Notes: generated by a model from the sequence alone, not told the origin. A stretch of DNA of 64,000 bases from an uncultured bacterium (GCA_905214855.1 CAJMNU010000001.1:20762-84761); one strand, 5' to 3'. Counted from the first letter of the stretch, positions 19,098 to 28,720 are shown. A program made the numbers and translations.

Positions 19098-19634
19098 TCA
19101 TGCTGTTATTGTAATATTAGAAAGACGGAAGAATAATTTGCCTAACGCATATTCCTGAAGATCTAAATACTCTTTTTGAGATACTTTTCCTCCAAAATTT
19201 AAAATCTCCATATCGCCACTTTTTCCTTTGATAAAGATATTGGAAGAAGTAAAACCATTTTTAAAATAAAATTTTCTTCTGGAAAATCTCTGTTCAGAAT
19301 TTTCGGCATGTTCATCTAAGCGTTCGATCAAAAGAACGATTTTTTTGTCTGAGAAATGTCTGCATATCTCTTGGAGCATACGGCTTCCCGTTCCACGGCT
19401 GCGTATTGCGCCAGATACAGCCAGATAATCCACCATGACCATGTTCTGATAAGGGATCACCATGATAAATCCCATCAAGGTATCATTTTCTGAAGCAGTA
19501 AATATCTGACCTTTTCCACGTTTTACAGAGTGACGAAGGGAAAAAAACGGTTTGCGTTCACGTTTTGGAAATGCCTCCAGATAAATTTTTTTAATTTCAG
19601 CCCACTGGTCTTTGTTTACCATTATAAATTCCAT
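19098..19634 (-). CDS. GNAT-family N-acetyltransferase
   Basis: 178-residue acetyl-CoA-dependent acyltransferase of unknown substrate. The acetyl-CoA loop is in DYLAVSGAIRSRGTGSRML (about residues 92-110), an R/Q-x-x-G-x-G/A variant; strand MVMVDYLAV precedes it and FYFKNGF is the usual C-terminal strand-turn. ATG 19634 has AAGGAAG about 6 bases upstream, better than the ATG 6 codons earlier. Monocistronic, transcribed away from the AraC gene's promoter side. Substrate cannot be inferred. Confidence 0.85.
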   Translation of the reverse strand: MEFIMVNKDQWAEIKKIYLEAFPKRERKPFFSLRHSVKRGKGQIFTASENDTLMGFIMVIPYQNMVMVDYLAVSGAIRSRGTGSRMLQEICRHFSDKKIVLLIERLDEHAENSEQRFSRRKFYFKNGFTSSNIFIKGKSGDMEILNFGGKVSQKEYLDLQEYALGKLFFRLSNITITA

Positions 19635-19810
19635 TTTATTCTTCCTTTCCACGACACAATCAATATAATTATAAAAAGATACAAGGTTACATTATACATT
19701 CATTTACATAGTATTGTTTTTCTGTTCTGTCAGATATCATATACTGTACAGTAACTGTATAGTCAAGAGCTTTTTGTAATAAATTATGATTGTTGTCATC
19801 TTACCTAAAG

Positions 19811-19846
19811 TGTACTCCCACTTCTTTAGGCATGGGATGGATACAC
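19811..19846 (+). repeat. Solo IS605-type end hairpin, copy B
   Basis: TGTACTCCCACTTCTTTAGG then CATGGGATGG; CCCA pairs with TGGG around CTTTAGG. Its reverse complement resembles the hairpin at 31308-31341. Confidence 0.55.
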
Positions 19847-19897
19847 TATTAATGTGATAGAAAAGAAAATGGAAGACTTGAAAAAATATATAACAGT

Positions 19898-20683
19898 CTA
19901 AGAAGATACGTTGTTGCGGTATTCTCTGGGGGTCATGCCAGTGACATTGTGAAAGCAGCGGTTAAAGGTGCGTAAATTATTAAATCCGCATGTAAATGCA
20001 ATCTCACTGATGAGCAGATCTTTATTTTTTAAAAGATAACAGGCATAGCAGATCCTGTGCTCCTGAAGGAACTCTGGCAAAGACATGTGTAAGGACTGGT
20101 TGATGTAACGTGAGAGGTATGTGCGGTTGTATCCAAGTTCTTCAGCCAGATTCTGAAGTGTTATATTTTCCAGATAATGTTCCTGAATATAGAGAAGAAT
20201 CTGGTGGAGCAGATCAGAGTGGACAGTATGGGATGGTTTTTCAATGAGGGAGGTTTGTTCCAAGAGCCGGTCTGCTAAAAAGTAGAGGCAGGATTTGCTG
20301 GCAAATATCCGTGAATTATCATAGAATACAGCAGACTTAATTTGCGACAGTTCTTTTTCAGAAATCCGAAATACAGGGGATTTTAAAGATTTATGAGAAG
20401 TCTGTCTGTAAAATTCTCCGATATAATCAGGAGAAAATAAGGTTACATCACAGATGGAAGATCCCATGTCTGTATAAGAATGGATCTCATAAGGAAGGAT
20501 CAGGATCATATCTCCACTGTTTAGTTCAAAATTTCTTCCGTCCACATTTGCGATCAATTTCCCTTCATGTAAACACAAAAGTTCATAACTTCTATGCAGG
20601 TGTGCAAAAATGCTAAAATGGTTAAAATGATAAAAAACCATATATTTTTCTTTTCCAAAATGAAAATCTTCATATACGATCAT
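19898..20683 (-). CDS. AraC-family transcriptional regulator (cupin plus double HTH)
   Basis: 261 residues. The N-terminal cupin effector domain (about 1-100) includes HLHRSYELLCLHEGK and MILILPYEIHSY. The C-terminal AraC domain (about 160-258) includes ENITLQNLAEELGYNRTYLS and SEIAFTCGFNNLRTFNRCF, ending in TGMTPREYR. GGAAGGAG precedes the ATG. It is divergent from the GH31 glycosidase gene at 20944 across a 260-base gap, a classic regulator-target arrangement; it is probably a sugar-responsive activator of that gene, although the target is now broken. Confidence 0.92.
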   Translation of the reverse strand: MIVYEDFHFGKEKYMVFYHFNHFSIFAHLHRSYELLCLHEGKLIANVDGRNFELNSGDMILILPYEIHSYTDMGSSICDVTLFSPDYIGEFYRQTSHKSLKSPVFRISEKELSQIKSAVFYDNSRIFASKSCLYFLADRLLEQTSLIEKPSHTVHSDLLHQILLYIQEHYLENITLQNLAEELGYNRTYLSRYINQSLHMSLPEFLQEHRICYACYLLKNKDLLISEIAFTCGFNNLRTFNRCFHNVTGMTPREYRNNVSS

Positions 20684-20735
20684 AAAAAACTCCTTCCAAA
20701 ACAGAATACAGTGATTTTATATGACATTGTCAGAA

Positions 20736-20766
20736 AGCCCATTGCCTTTAGGTGATGGGGTCACAG
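20736..20766 (+). repeat. Solo IS605-type end hairpin, copy C
   Basis: CCCATTGCC and GGTGATGGG form a stem around TTTA. The 18 bases TGCCTTTAGGTGATGGGG recur exactly at 50359-50376. It lies in the AraC/GH31 divergent gap. Confidence 0.7.
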
Positions 20767-20943
20767 TATCTTGCTGCAGTATATATCTTTCGCATATATC
20801 TCCATAGAACAGATAAAAAAGTAAATATTTGTCTAATATTATATAAAGAATAGCTGGAACTGCCAAGTGGACTTTTGTAAAATGAAAGTAAACGATAGTC
20901 TTGTAAAAAGAGGATATATGAGTCAGAGAAAGGAAGGAATATC

Positions 20944-22968
20944 ATGCAGTTTTTTAGGGAATGTGATGGGGCGCTTGTATTTAAGAGAAGAAGAGAATTG
21001 GTTGAGATCCGTCCATGGGGAGAGGGATTGCGTGTACGTGCGACAGAAAATAAAAAATTTACAGAAAAGAACTGGGCGCTCAGCATTGCAGCAGATGCAA
21101 GGGGAGAGATCAGTATTGGAGAACACGAAGCATCTATTTCAAATGGAAAGATTAAAGCGGTGATGACCGAATATGGGAAGTTGCGTTTTTATAATCAAAA
21201 AGAGGAATTGTTGTTAGGGGAATATTACCGTTCATGGGAGTTTGGAACAGAGGAATGGAGGGATTTGGATCAGATCACACAGGCAAGGATCGCTGCCAGA
21301 GAATATAAAAATGTAGATGGGGATAATTATGAGATACATCAGCATTTTGAGGCAGATGATCGGGAAAAACTCTTTGGGATGGGACAGTATCAGCAGCCAT
21401 ATTTGAATCTGAAGGGATGTACCTTGGATATGGAGCCTAAAAATACGCAGGCAAGCGTACCTTTTATGGTATCCAGTAAAGGGTATGGACTGCTGTGGAA
21501 TAACCCAGCGATTGGACAGGCTGTTTTGGGTGTGAATAGGACAGATTTCATGGTAAGGTCATCCAAACAGATTGATTATTGGGTGATTGCAGGAGATACA
21601 CCAGCAGAAATCGTGGAAAAATATACAGATGTGACGGGAAAAGTGCCTATGATGCCTGATTATGCGATGGGATTTTGGCAGTGCAAATTGCGTTACCAGA
21701 CACAGGAAGAACTGATGCATGTTGCCAGAGAGTATCATAAACGTCAAATCCCTCTCAGTGTGATAGTGTTAGATTTTTTCCATTGGCCAAATCAGGGAGA
21801 CTGGACATTTGATACAACCTATTTTCCAGATCCTGAGGGAATGATTCGTGAGTTGGAAGAGATGAGAATAAAGCTCATGGTATCAATATGACCAACAGTA
21901 GACCGCAAATCTGTCAATTATAAGGAGATGAAAGAACGGGATCTTTTGGTTCGGACTAACCGTGGAGTACAGATGGCAGCTGTTTTTAAAGGAATGCAGG
22001 ACTTCACTGACACAACCAATCCTGAAGCGCGTCAGTTTATGTGGCAGGTTGCAAAGAAGAATTATTTTGATAAAGGAGTCAGATTGTTCTGGTTGGATGA
22101 GGCAGAACCAGAGTACACAGTTGCAGACTTTGATCTGTACCGTTATTATGACGGAGCTGCTTTGGAATGTGGTAATGAGTATCCCCTTCAATATGCAAGG
22201 GCATTTTATGATGGAATGAGAGCAGAGGGAATTGAAAATCCGATCAGCTTAATACGCTGTGCGTGGGCTGGCGCTCAAAAATATGGTGCTTTAGTCTGGT
22301 CCGGCGATGTACCTTCTACATTTACATATCTGAGGAATCAGTTTGTGGCAGGACTTCATATGGGTATGGCAGGAATTGCGTGGTGGACTGCCGATATCGG
22401 AGGATTTCATGGTGGAAATGTAAACGATCCAGCATTTCATGAACTTTTGATGCGTTGGTTTCAGTATGGTACATTCTGCCCAGTGATGCGTCTTCATGGA
22501 GATAGAGATCCACATAAAGCACCTATGACACCAGAAGCGATCAGTGGAGGTGGAATCATGGCATCTGGCGCAGATAATGAGGTGTGGAGTTATACACCAG
22601 AGCTAGAAACTATGATGATCTATTATATTCATTTGCGGGAGCGTATGAAGTCTTACATCCGTGAAGCGATGAGAGAGGCACATGAGAAAGGAACTCCTGT
22701 TTTAAAACCTTTGTTTTATGATTTTCCAGAAGATACAGCAGCATGGGAGGCAAAGGATGTATGTCTGTTTGGACATGACCTTTTGATCGCTCCAGTCATG
22801 GAGTTTGGTGTTAGAAAAAGAACTGTATATTTACCAAAAGGAGCTTTATGGACAGAGTGGGAAAGTGGGAACTCCTATGAAGGAGGTTTGGAGGTGACAG
22901 TAGAGGCACCAGTAAATAGAATACCAATCTTTATAAAAAATAATGCAAGAGTTTTTGAAATAGTATAG
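20944..22968 (+). pseudogene. GH31 family glycosidase (alpha-xylosidase/alpha-glucosidase) with one in-frame TGA
   Basis: The frame runs from ATG 20944 (AAGGAAGG upstream) to the stop at 22968, 674 codons with a single TGA at 21889-21891. The context MVSI-stop-PTVDRKS equals the family motif SIWPT, so TGG became TGA. Both halves are otherwise intact: N-terminal beta domain, GFWQCKLRY, VIVLDFFHWP, nucleophile Asp in FWLDEAEPE, acid/base Asp in WSGDVPSTF, and HGDRDPHK. The enzyme would remove alpha-linked xylose or glucose from oligosaccharides in the cytosol, as no signal peptide is present. A recent loss, or a sequencing error, fits the lack of other damage. The AraC regulator is divergent. 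Confidence 0.88.
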
Positions 22969-23026
22969 AAATCTGTAAAATGATGCTGTCAAGTAAAAAA
23001 GAAATAGCAGTTGATCGAATGTTCTG

Positions 23027-23054
23027 TTATAATATTTTTATTATAATATTTTTA
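23027..23054 (+). repeat. Two tandem 14-bp AT-rich repeats
   Basis: TTATAATATTTTTA occurs twice head to tail in the 325-base gap between GH31 and the EFR1 gene. Each copy holds a TATAAT. No gene seen in the gap. Confidence 0.75.
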
Positions 23055-23293
23055 TTATGGCATTATATTTATTGAAAAGAGTCATATCCAATGCCAAGAA
23101 TAAGATATTTCAGAGATTGCCGATAGCGTGACTCCCCTGATATAGTATCCCATTTGGTATTTTGGAAAAGGCAGATGCCGAAAAAACAGATTGTTTTGTG
23201 TGAAACATAATTATGTCAAAACAGTAGGATGACAAAGAAATTTTCAGATATTCATGGTAAAAGTATTTGTATATCTATGGAGGATGAGACAGC

Positions 23294-24040
23294 ATGATTT
23301 TCTATTTTTCAGGAACCGGAAACAGTAAATATGCAGCAGAGATGATCGGAGAGATCCTAGGGGATGAGGTGGTCTCTCTGAGTGAGAGAATCCATGTGCG
23401 TGTGAATAAAAAAATAGAAACCAAAAAACCATTGGTATTTGTAACCCCAGTCTATGCATGGAGAATGCCCCGTTTAGTGGAAGAATGGATTCTAAAATCG
23501 AAATTTTGTGGAAATACCAAAGCATATTTTGTTCTTACCTGTGGAGATTCCATTGGAAATGCAGGGGCATATTTGAAGAAATTATGCAGTAAGAAAAAAT
23601 GGCGTTATATGGGGTGTGCGGAGATTTTGATGCCGGAAAATTATATTGCGATGTTTTCTGCCCCATCTAAGCAGGATGCAAAAAGGATTATACTTCAGGC
23701 AGGTCCTTGGATACAGAGAACAGCAGAATTGATTTTAAACGGAAAAACATTGGACGAACGAAAAATTGGTCTGAAAGACAGAATTTTGAGCAGTGAAGTG
23801 GTAAATGGAGGATTTTATGCCCTTTGTGTTAAGGCAAAATCATTTTATGCAACAGATAACTGTGTGTCATGTGGGTATTGTACGACCGTTTGCCCTTTAA
23901 ATAATATTCATATGAACGGAAATAAACCAGAATGGGACAATAAATGTACACATTGCATGGCATGTATCTGTAGATGTCCACAAAAAGCAATTGAGTATGG
24001 AAAGAAAACAAAAGGAAAAGAGAGATATGTTTGCCCATGA
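23294..24040 (+). CDS. EFR1-family flavodoxin/ferredoxin fusion
   Basis: 248 residues. The N-terminal flavodoxin-like domain opens with the FMN phosphate loop FSGTGNSKYAA (5-15); the C-terminal part carries two 4Fe-4S motifs, CVSCGYCTTVCP and CTHCMACICRCP. Such proteins are cytoplasmic electron carriers of anaerobes; the physiological partner is unknown. GGAGG lies 9 bases before the ATG. Monocistronic between the GH31 pseudogene and a small ORF with its own promoter. Confidence 0.9.
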   Translation: MIFYFSGTGNSKYAAEMIGEILGDEVVSLSERIHVRVNKKIETKKPLVFVTPVYAWRMPRLVEEWILKSKFCGNTKAYFVLTCGDSIGNAGAYLKKLCSKKKWRYMGCAEILMPENYIAMFSAPSKQDAKRIILQAGPWIQRTAELILNGKTLDERKIGLKDRILSSEVVNGGFYALCVKAKSFYATDNCVSCGYCTTVCPLNNIHMNGNKPEWDNKCTHCMACICRCPQKAIEYGKKTKGKERYVCP

Positions 24041-24079
24041 TCTGTAAATGGATTATTTTCTGACTATTTTTTTGGAACA

Positions 24080-24108
24080 TTGACAAAAACAAAAAAATAC
24101 TGTAAAAT
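24080..24108 (+). promoter_or_regulatory. Strong promoter for a short transcript
   Basis: Consensus TTGACA (24080-24085), 17-base spacer, TAAAAT (24103-24108). The predicted start near 24115 gives a transcript of about 235 bases ending at the terminator at 24350. Confidence 0.85.
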
Positions 24109-24230
24109 CCATTCATATTATACCAAAGATGATAAATAACCACAAAAAACAAACGAAGAAGTGTTTTTTGAAGATTTTTTTTGAAAATATGGGGTGTTTC
24201 AAACAAAAAGGTATAAGGGGTGCATGGAAA

Positions 24231-24329
24231 ATGGGGTATAAAGAAGCGATTATCAGTTTGATAAAGGCGATAGAAAGCGAAGAAGTCTTGAAGATTATAT
24301 ATGCATTTCTGACAGGATTTTTGAACTAG
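24231..24329 (+). CDS. Small protein of 32 residues
   Basis: Reads MGYKEAIISLIKAIESEEVL then KIIYAFLTGFLN: an amphipathic helix with a hydrophobic end. It resembles in pattern the many small helical ORFs (IxxIxxIxDEExLxxIYxFI) seen in Lachnospiraceae, a remembered impression. AAGGGG lies about 17 bases upstream. Its TAG stop is inside the terminator stem. The transcript has its own strong promoter, so it is expressed, either for this peptide or as an RNA. Confidence 0.5.
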   Translation: MGYKEAIISLIKAIESEEVLKIIYAFLTGFLN

Positions 24330-24355
24330 GAGAATTATTTCTCCTAGTTTTTTCG
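24324..24355. terminator. Intrinsic terminator, probably bidirectional
   Basis: AACTAGGAGAA (24324-24334) pairs with TTCTCCTAGTT (24339-24349), followed by TTTTTT. It closes the small transcript and may also serve the minus-strand XRE gene. Confidence 0.9.
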
Positions 24356-24381
24356 TTTCAATTATATATAAGACAGTGTGA

Positions 24382-24780
24382 TTATAAGGATTGTAGATTT
24401 AGCTCATGTTTTTTTTTGATCAGTTTGTATATGCTTTCAAGAGCTGCCCATTCATTTTCGTCTAATGATGCAAGAATGGATAAATACCGTTTTTTGAAGG
24501 TATCTTCTGGGTCTCTTAAAACAGAGCCGATAAAAAAAGCAATGTTTTCCTCTTTTGAGCGCTGTCTGCACATTTCTCCCTGTCCGTTGCGCAGCCATTC
24601 TATATTAATATCAAATTTATCACAAATATCCATGATCAGACGTTCGCTTGGAATACAATTTTTATGAAGCATTTTAGAAACATATGCCTGAGTAATATTT
24701 AATGTATTGGCAAAATCTGTTTTAGAGATCTGTTTTGTCTTAATAATTTCATAAATACGTTCACCTATTGTTGTTGTCAT
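24382..24780 (-). CDS. XRE-family HTH transcriptional regulator
   Basis: 132 residues. The N-terminal Cro/CI-type HTH spans about 6-62: IGERIYEIIKTKQISKTDFA, then LNITQAYVSKML and INIEWLRNGQGEM. A C-terminal helical extension follows. ATG 24780 is preferred (GGGTGG upstream); the longer frame upstream is AT-rich non-coding sequence. Divergent from the unknown gene at 24979, which may be its target; no toxin partner is obvious. Confidence 0.88.
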   Translation of the reverse strand: MTTTIGERIYEIIKTKQISKTDFANTLNITQAYVSKMLHKNCIPSERLIMDICDKFDINIEWLRNGQGEMCRQRSKEENIAFFIGSVLRDPEDTFKKRYLSILASLDENEWAALESIYKLIKKKHELNLQSL

Positions 24781-24978
24781 TTGTTCACCACCCTTTCGTT
24801 GAAGACATAGTATCATAATATCCATAAAAAAGCAAGAAAAATTAACTAGGTTAATAAAAGATGTAAAAATATGGGAAAATAATTGAAAAATCAATAAAAA
24901 ATGAATAGAATAAGAGATCAAATTGTTAATATCGAAATTTGAAAATCTTAGGATTTTGAAAAAATGGGGAGGCAGAAA

Positions 24979-25827
24979 ATGAATATTTTTGATTATTTAT
25001 GCGAAAATGGATATTATAAAGATGAATATGGAAATGCTTATTTTGCTTGTAACTATTCTTACTCTTTGTTGGAGCGGTTACCAGAAACGGTAGATTTGGG
25101 AGATGGTACATATTTTCTTGCAAAAGAGGATTTTGATAAATATGCTATATATGAAATCAAAATTGCAAATTTAGAGGAACAGACTTTAAGATCTCTTACT
25201 TATACACGAAGACCCTATTATCGAATGAGGGGGCATTCGGTTACTGAGATACAGGCATTTGAGATTATCCGTCGAACAGACAACTTTTTTGAGTATATAT
25301 TTGGTATGGGAGAGATTCCAAAAGATAAAACTTTTATCCCTTCCCTCAATTTTAACAATTGGCTTATCATGAAAAACCATTACCCAAAGGGATATGGATG
25401 GATTCATGTGGACGGAACAATTGGGTGTAATGCGATTACTGGAAAATATCCAACAATAGAGGAGTTTTGTGAGGAGTGGTTTCTCAATTTACAGGCATTC
25501 CCATATCTGAATCTGATGATTGCAGTTACAGATTGGGATGAAAATCCGTGGTCATTGGAGGAGAAGTTTGAGGATGCTGTTTTACTTGGGATTTATGTTC
25601 ATGACAAATGTATTGAGATTTTAAATAGCCACGATACACTGGTCAAATATCAGGAATATGATGAAAAATATGGACAGAATCCAGAAAGATTTGAATCAGA
25701 GTATTATGAGGAAAATAAGATAACTCAGGTAGATGAAACCTATCTGAGAAGGTGCATTGAGGCATACGGATTAAATCCAGATGAGGAACTTAAAAAAGTG
25801 TCATCATATGTTTGGAGAGGGAAATGA
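24979..25827 (+). CDS. Protein of unknown function
   Basis: 282 residues, acidic, soluble, no signal or TM, not recognised. It is rich in Tyr, Glu and Asp (ENGYYKDEYGNAYFACNYSYS; SEYYEENKITQVDE). GGGGAGG lies 6 bases before the ATG, so the start is good. It is divergent from the XRE gene. Composition resembles polymorphic-toxin immunity-like or DUF-type proteins, but no motif supports that; function unknown. Confidence 0.65.
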   Translation: MNIFDYLCENGYYKDEYGNAYFACNYSYSLLERLPETVDLGDGTYFLAKEDFDKYAIYEIKIANLEEQTLRSLTYTRRPYYRMRGHSVTEIQAFEIIRRTDNFFEYIFGMGEIPKDKTFIPSLNFNNWLIMKNHYPKGYGWIHVDGTIGCNAITGKYPTIEEFCEEWFLNLQAFPYLNLMIAVTDWDENPWSLEEKFEDAVLLGIYVHDKCIEILNSHDTLVKYQEYDEKYGQNPERFESEYYEENKITQVDETYLRRCIEAYGLNPDEELKKVSSYVWRGK

Positions 25828-25855
25828 TCATAAGTTTAATCTTATCTAATGTCTC

Positions 25856-25887
25856 GTCCCGTTTGCGTTAGCTGTGGAAGAATCAAG
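25856..25887 (+). repeat. Solo IS605-type end hairpin, copy H (degenerate)
   Basis: GTCCCGTTTGCGTTAGCTGT then GGAAGAATCAAG. It keeps TTAGCTGTGG and TCAA of copy A but the stem is poor. Confidence 0.45.
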
Positions 25888-26175
25888 AAAATAATGGCTT
25901 GACTTGTCAGAAAGAAGATGTTATTCTGAGGATATGGTACAAAAGGCAGTAGATAGGTTGGATTTTTTTGATACGGAATTGTTTATCCCTTGTGTACCAG
26001 TAATTTAAAGGTATTTTTAATGAAGAAAAAGAGATGAAAAGATGTTGAAATTTTCTTGCAGATAAAGTGAAAATGATGCGATAGTACAAGTTTTTACAGT
26101 ATTATTGCGCCCTTTGCAGGAAAATGATCCATCTGTGCCGTCTATTATATTGTGATAAGATATCCATTTGAAAGA

Positions 26176-26388
26176 ATGGTGTTTTACCTTATAATATGTG
26201 AAGCTGCAAGAAGTGATTTTCTTGTAGCTTTTCTTTGTTTCTTCAAAGAAGTGCTGTTTGAGATTTCTCTGAGAGCAGAAAAAGAAATTGAAGCTTATAA
26301 AAACTGGTGCAGAAAAAGAAAAAAGATAAAAAATACAAAAGCAAATACAAAACATATAAATGATATGCTTAGGGTACAAGGATTGTGA
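26176..26388 (+). promoter_or_regulatory. Leader with candidate uORF and attenuator before the ABC-F gene
   Basis: A 600-base gap precedes the ABC-F gene. An ORF from ATG 26176 (MVFYLIICEAARSDFLVAFL...) spans a hairpin: AAGCTGCAAGAA (26201-26212) with TTCTTGTAGCTT (26219-26230), then TTCTTTGTTTC. This resembles the uORF-terminator leaders by which drug-stalled ribosomes switch on ABC-F genes. The ribosome site of the uORF is weak, the T run is broken by a G, and the ORF is long for a leader, so this is a candidate only. The rest of the gap holds degenerate hairpin H and nothing else I can name. Confidence 0.45.
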
Positions 26389-26427
26389 GAACTTGACGTG
26401 ATGGATGATTGAAAAGGAGAAAAAAAT

Positions 26428-27894
26428 ATGGCAATGATCAAGATTGAAAACCTTACATTTTCCTATCCTAGCAGTTATGATCCTATCTTTGAAGATGTGA
26501 ATATTCAGATTGATACAGATTGGAAACTTGGTTTTGTGGGGAGAAACGGAAGAGGAAAAACTACATTGTTAAATCTTCTGCTCGGAAAATATGAATATAG
26601 AGGAAAGATAACAAGTTCTGTCCAATTTGATTATTTTCCATATCCAATAGAAGACAAAACCCTGATCACAGAGGAGATTTTATGGAATGTTTGTCCGGAT
26701 GCACAGGAGTGGCAGATGATACGGGAATTATCTTATCTGGATGTGGAATCAGAAGTATTGTGGAGACCATTTGATACCTTGTCTAATGGCGAACAGACAA
26801 AAGTACTTCTTGCTGCCCTGTTTTTAAATGAAGGACATTTCCTGCTGATTGATGAGCCGACAAATCATTTGGATAGGAAAGCAAGAGAGATCGTAGCTTC
26901 CTATTTGAAACGAAAAAAAGGTTTTATTTTAGTATCCCATGATCGATATTTTTTGGATGAGTGTGTAGACCATATCTTATCTTTGAATCGCAGTGATATA
27001 CAGGTACAGAGTGGGAATTTTTCCTCATGGATGCTAAATTTTGAACGTCAGCAGGAGTTTGAACTTGCAAGGAATAAGCAATTAAAATATGAGATTGAAC
27101 GCTTACAGCAAGGCATAAGAAGAACTTCAAATTGGTCAGATCAGATTGAATCGTCAAAAATTGGAAACAAGGTAGCAGATAGAGGATTCGTTGGGCATAA
27201 ATCGGCTAAGATGATGAAACGGGCTAAGGTGATCGAGGCAAGGCAGCAGAAAGCGATTCAGGAAAAGACAGGACTTTTGAAAAATCTGGAAACAGCAGAA
27301 GAATTACAGATCCGTTCTTTGCCTTATCACAAGGATGTTTTGGTGACTTGTCAGGAATTGCAGATTCAATATGATGAAAAAACAGTATGTCAGCCTCTTT
27401 CTTTTACGGTACAGAAAGGAGAGAGAGTGGCATTGGATGGAAAGAATGGAAGTGGGAAGAGCAGCCTGTTAAAACTGATAGTGGGAGAGCCAATAACACA
27501 CAGAGGTACAATAAGAACAGGCTCAGGACTTGTTATTTCGTATGTTCCACAGGATACCTCTTTTTTAAAAGGAGATTTAACTGACTTTATAAAAGAATAT
27601 CAATTGGATGAAACTTTATTTAAGGCAATGCTTCGAAAATTGGATTTTGACCGTATACAGTTTGAAAAATGTATGGAGGAATTTTCGGAGGGACAGAAAA
27701 AGAAAGTGATGCTTGCAAAAAGCCTGTGTGAGAAAGCTCATCTGTATGTGTGGGATGAACCACTCAATTTCATAGATATTTATTCCAGAATGCAGATTGA
27801 AAATTTGATCTGTGAGTTTTGTCCCACAATGATTTTTGTGGAACATGATCATATGTTTCGGGATAGGGCAGCAACACAGGTGATCTCATTGTAA
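26428..27894 (+). CDS. Lsa-like ABC-F ribosomal protection protein
   Basis: 488 residues with two ABC ATPase domains and no membrane segment. Domain 1: GRNGRGKTT (about 37-45), LSNGEQTK signature, LLIDEPTNHLD. Long charged linker with GFVGHKSAKMMKRAK, typical of Lsa/CplR-type proteins. Domain 2: GKNGSGKSS, FSEGQKKKV, VWDEPLNFID and ISYVPQDTSFLKG. Lsa-type ABC-F proteins bind the ribosome exit site and dislodge lincosamides, streptogramin A and pleuromutilins. Close similarity in overall text to Lsa(E)-type proteins is from memory; actual resistance range cannot be read off. AAAGGAGAAAAA precedes the ATG. Single gene with a long leader. Confidence 0.9.
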   Translation: MAMIKIENLTFSYPSSYDPIFEDVNIQIDTDWKLGFVGRNGRGKTTLLNLLLGKYEYRGKITSSVQFDYFPYPIEDKTLITEEILWNVCPDAQEWQMIRELSYLDVESEVLWRPFDTLSNGEQTKVLLAALFLNEGHFLLIDEPTNHLDRKAREIVASYLKRKKGFILVSHDRYFLDECVDHILSLNRSDIQVQSGNFSSWMLNFERQQEFELARNKQLKYEIERLQQGIRRTSNWSDQIESSKIGNKVADRGFVGHKSAKMMKRAKVIEARQQKAIQEKTGLLKNLETAEELQIRSLPYHKDVLVTCQELQIQYDEKTVCQPLSFTVQKGERVALDGKNGSGKSSLLKLIVGEPITHRGTIRTGSGLVISYVPQDTSFLKGDLTDFIKEYQLDETLFKAMLRKLDFDRIQFEKCMEEFSEGQKKKVMLAKSLCEKAHLYVWDEPLNFIDIYSRMQIENLICEFCPTMIFVEHDHMFRDRAATQVISL

Positions 27895-27955
27895 AGTCGA
27901 CTACTTAGATAAATAGGGTAAGAAAACAGAATAGAGAAGGTATAAAGATGAAAAG

Positions 27956-28000
27956 AAGAGGGAGGGAAGACCTTGATGTGTTTCCCTTCCTCTTTTGAAT
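27956..28000. terminator. Intrinsic terminator between convergent genes
   Basis: AAGAGGGAGGGAA (27956-27968) pairs with TTCCCTTCCTCTT (27982-27994) with one G-T, then T-rich sequence. It ends the ABC-F gene and faces the minus-strand phosphoesterase. Confidence 0.8.
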
Positions 28001-28057
28001 GTTTTTATTTAAGTTTTCTCTTTTGATATCAGAGGCGTCTTGCAAGTATCAGTATGA

Positions 28058-28720
28058 TCAGGACGAGAGATTTGATTTTGCTGTCTTGGAAACCGTTGCA
28101 GCTGACATGCTTTTATGTTCTTGTGGATCAAATTCAATAATATAAGATTGAAAGGCATTTACTACCATTGTAGATTCATTGAAAGGCGTGATACGCACAG
28201 CACGTCCTCCATAATTCAAGTGATTATGTCCATGAACAAAATAAGCAGGTTTATATTTTTCGATTAGATCAATAAAACACGCAAAACCGGTGTGGGGGAG
28301 ATCCTCTCCATCATGGAACTGAAATGCTGGTGCATGAGTGACCAAGATATCGAAACCTTTGTTGCGGAGCAGAGGAAACCAAAGTTTTTGTATTCTTTTT
28401 TTCATTTCTTTTTCTGTATATTGGAAAGGACCAGGCTTATAGCGCATACTTCCTCCCAAACCTAGAATGCGAACTCCTTTGTATTCGTAAATTTGACCAT
28501 CAATACAAGTGCAGCCACTTGGAGGAGTTCTTTCATAGCGAACATCATGATTGCCATGAACATAGAGAAGGGGGGCTTTTCCCATGGTGACAAGAAAGGA
28601 GAGATAATGCGGGGATAGGTCTCCACAGGAGATGATAAGATCAATATCTTTCAGTTTAGATGGTTCATAATAATCCCAGAGAGATTTTGATTCCTCATCT
28701 GCAATAACAAGAATCCGCAT
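28058..28720 (-). CDS. Metallophosphoesterase (calcineurin-like)
   Basis: 220 residues. Metal-binding motifs in order: an altered first block VIADEES (family D-x-H), SCGDLSPHY (GDxx), YVHGNHDVRY (GNHD), VTHAPAFQFHDGED (H) and FVHGHNHLNYGG (GHxH). The first block lacks the His, so metal binding may be weakened. Substrate unknown. ATG at 28720 has TCGGAGG just before it, and that ribosome site lies inside the last codons of the upstream BMP gene, so the two are translationally coupled. Confidence 0.87.
   Translation of the reverse strand: MRILVIADEESKSLWDYYEPSKLKDIDLIISCGDLSPHYLSFLVTMGKAPLLYVHGNHDVRYERTPPSGCTCIDGQIYEYKGVRILGLGGSMRYKPGPFQYTEKEMKKRIQKLWFPLLRNKGFDILVTHAPAFQFHDGEDLPHTGFACFIDLIEKYKPAYFVHGHNHLNYGGRAVRITPFNESTMVVNAFQSYIIEFDPQEHKSMSAATVSKTAKSNLSS

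Noticed and set aside
16643-21891. TGA read as tryptophan
   Set aside because: Two TGA codons fall at probable Trp sites, but the MFS copy is also frameshifted and intact genes such as the GH13 gene end in TGA, so a code change is not supported.
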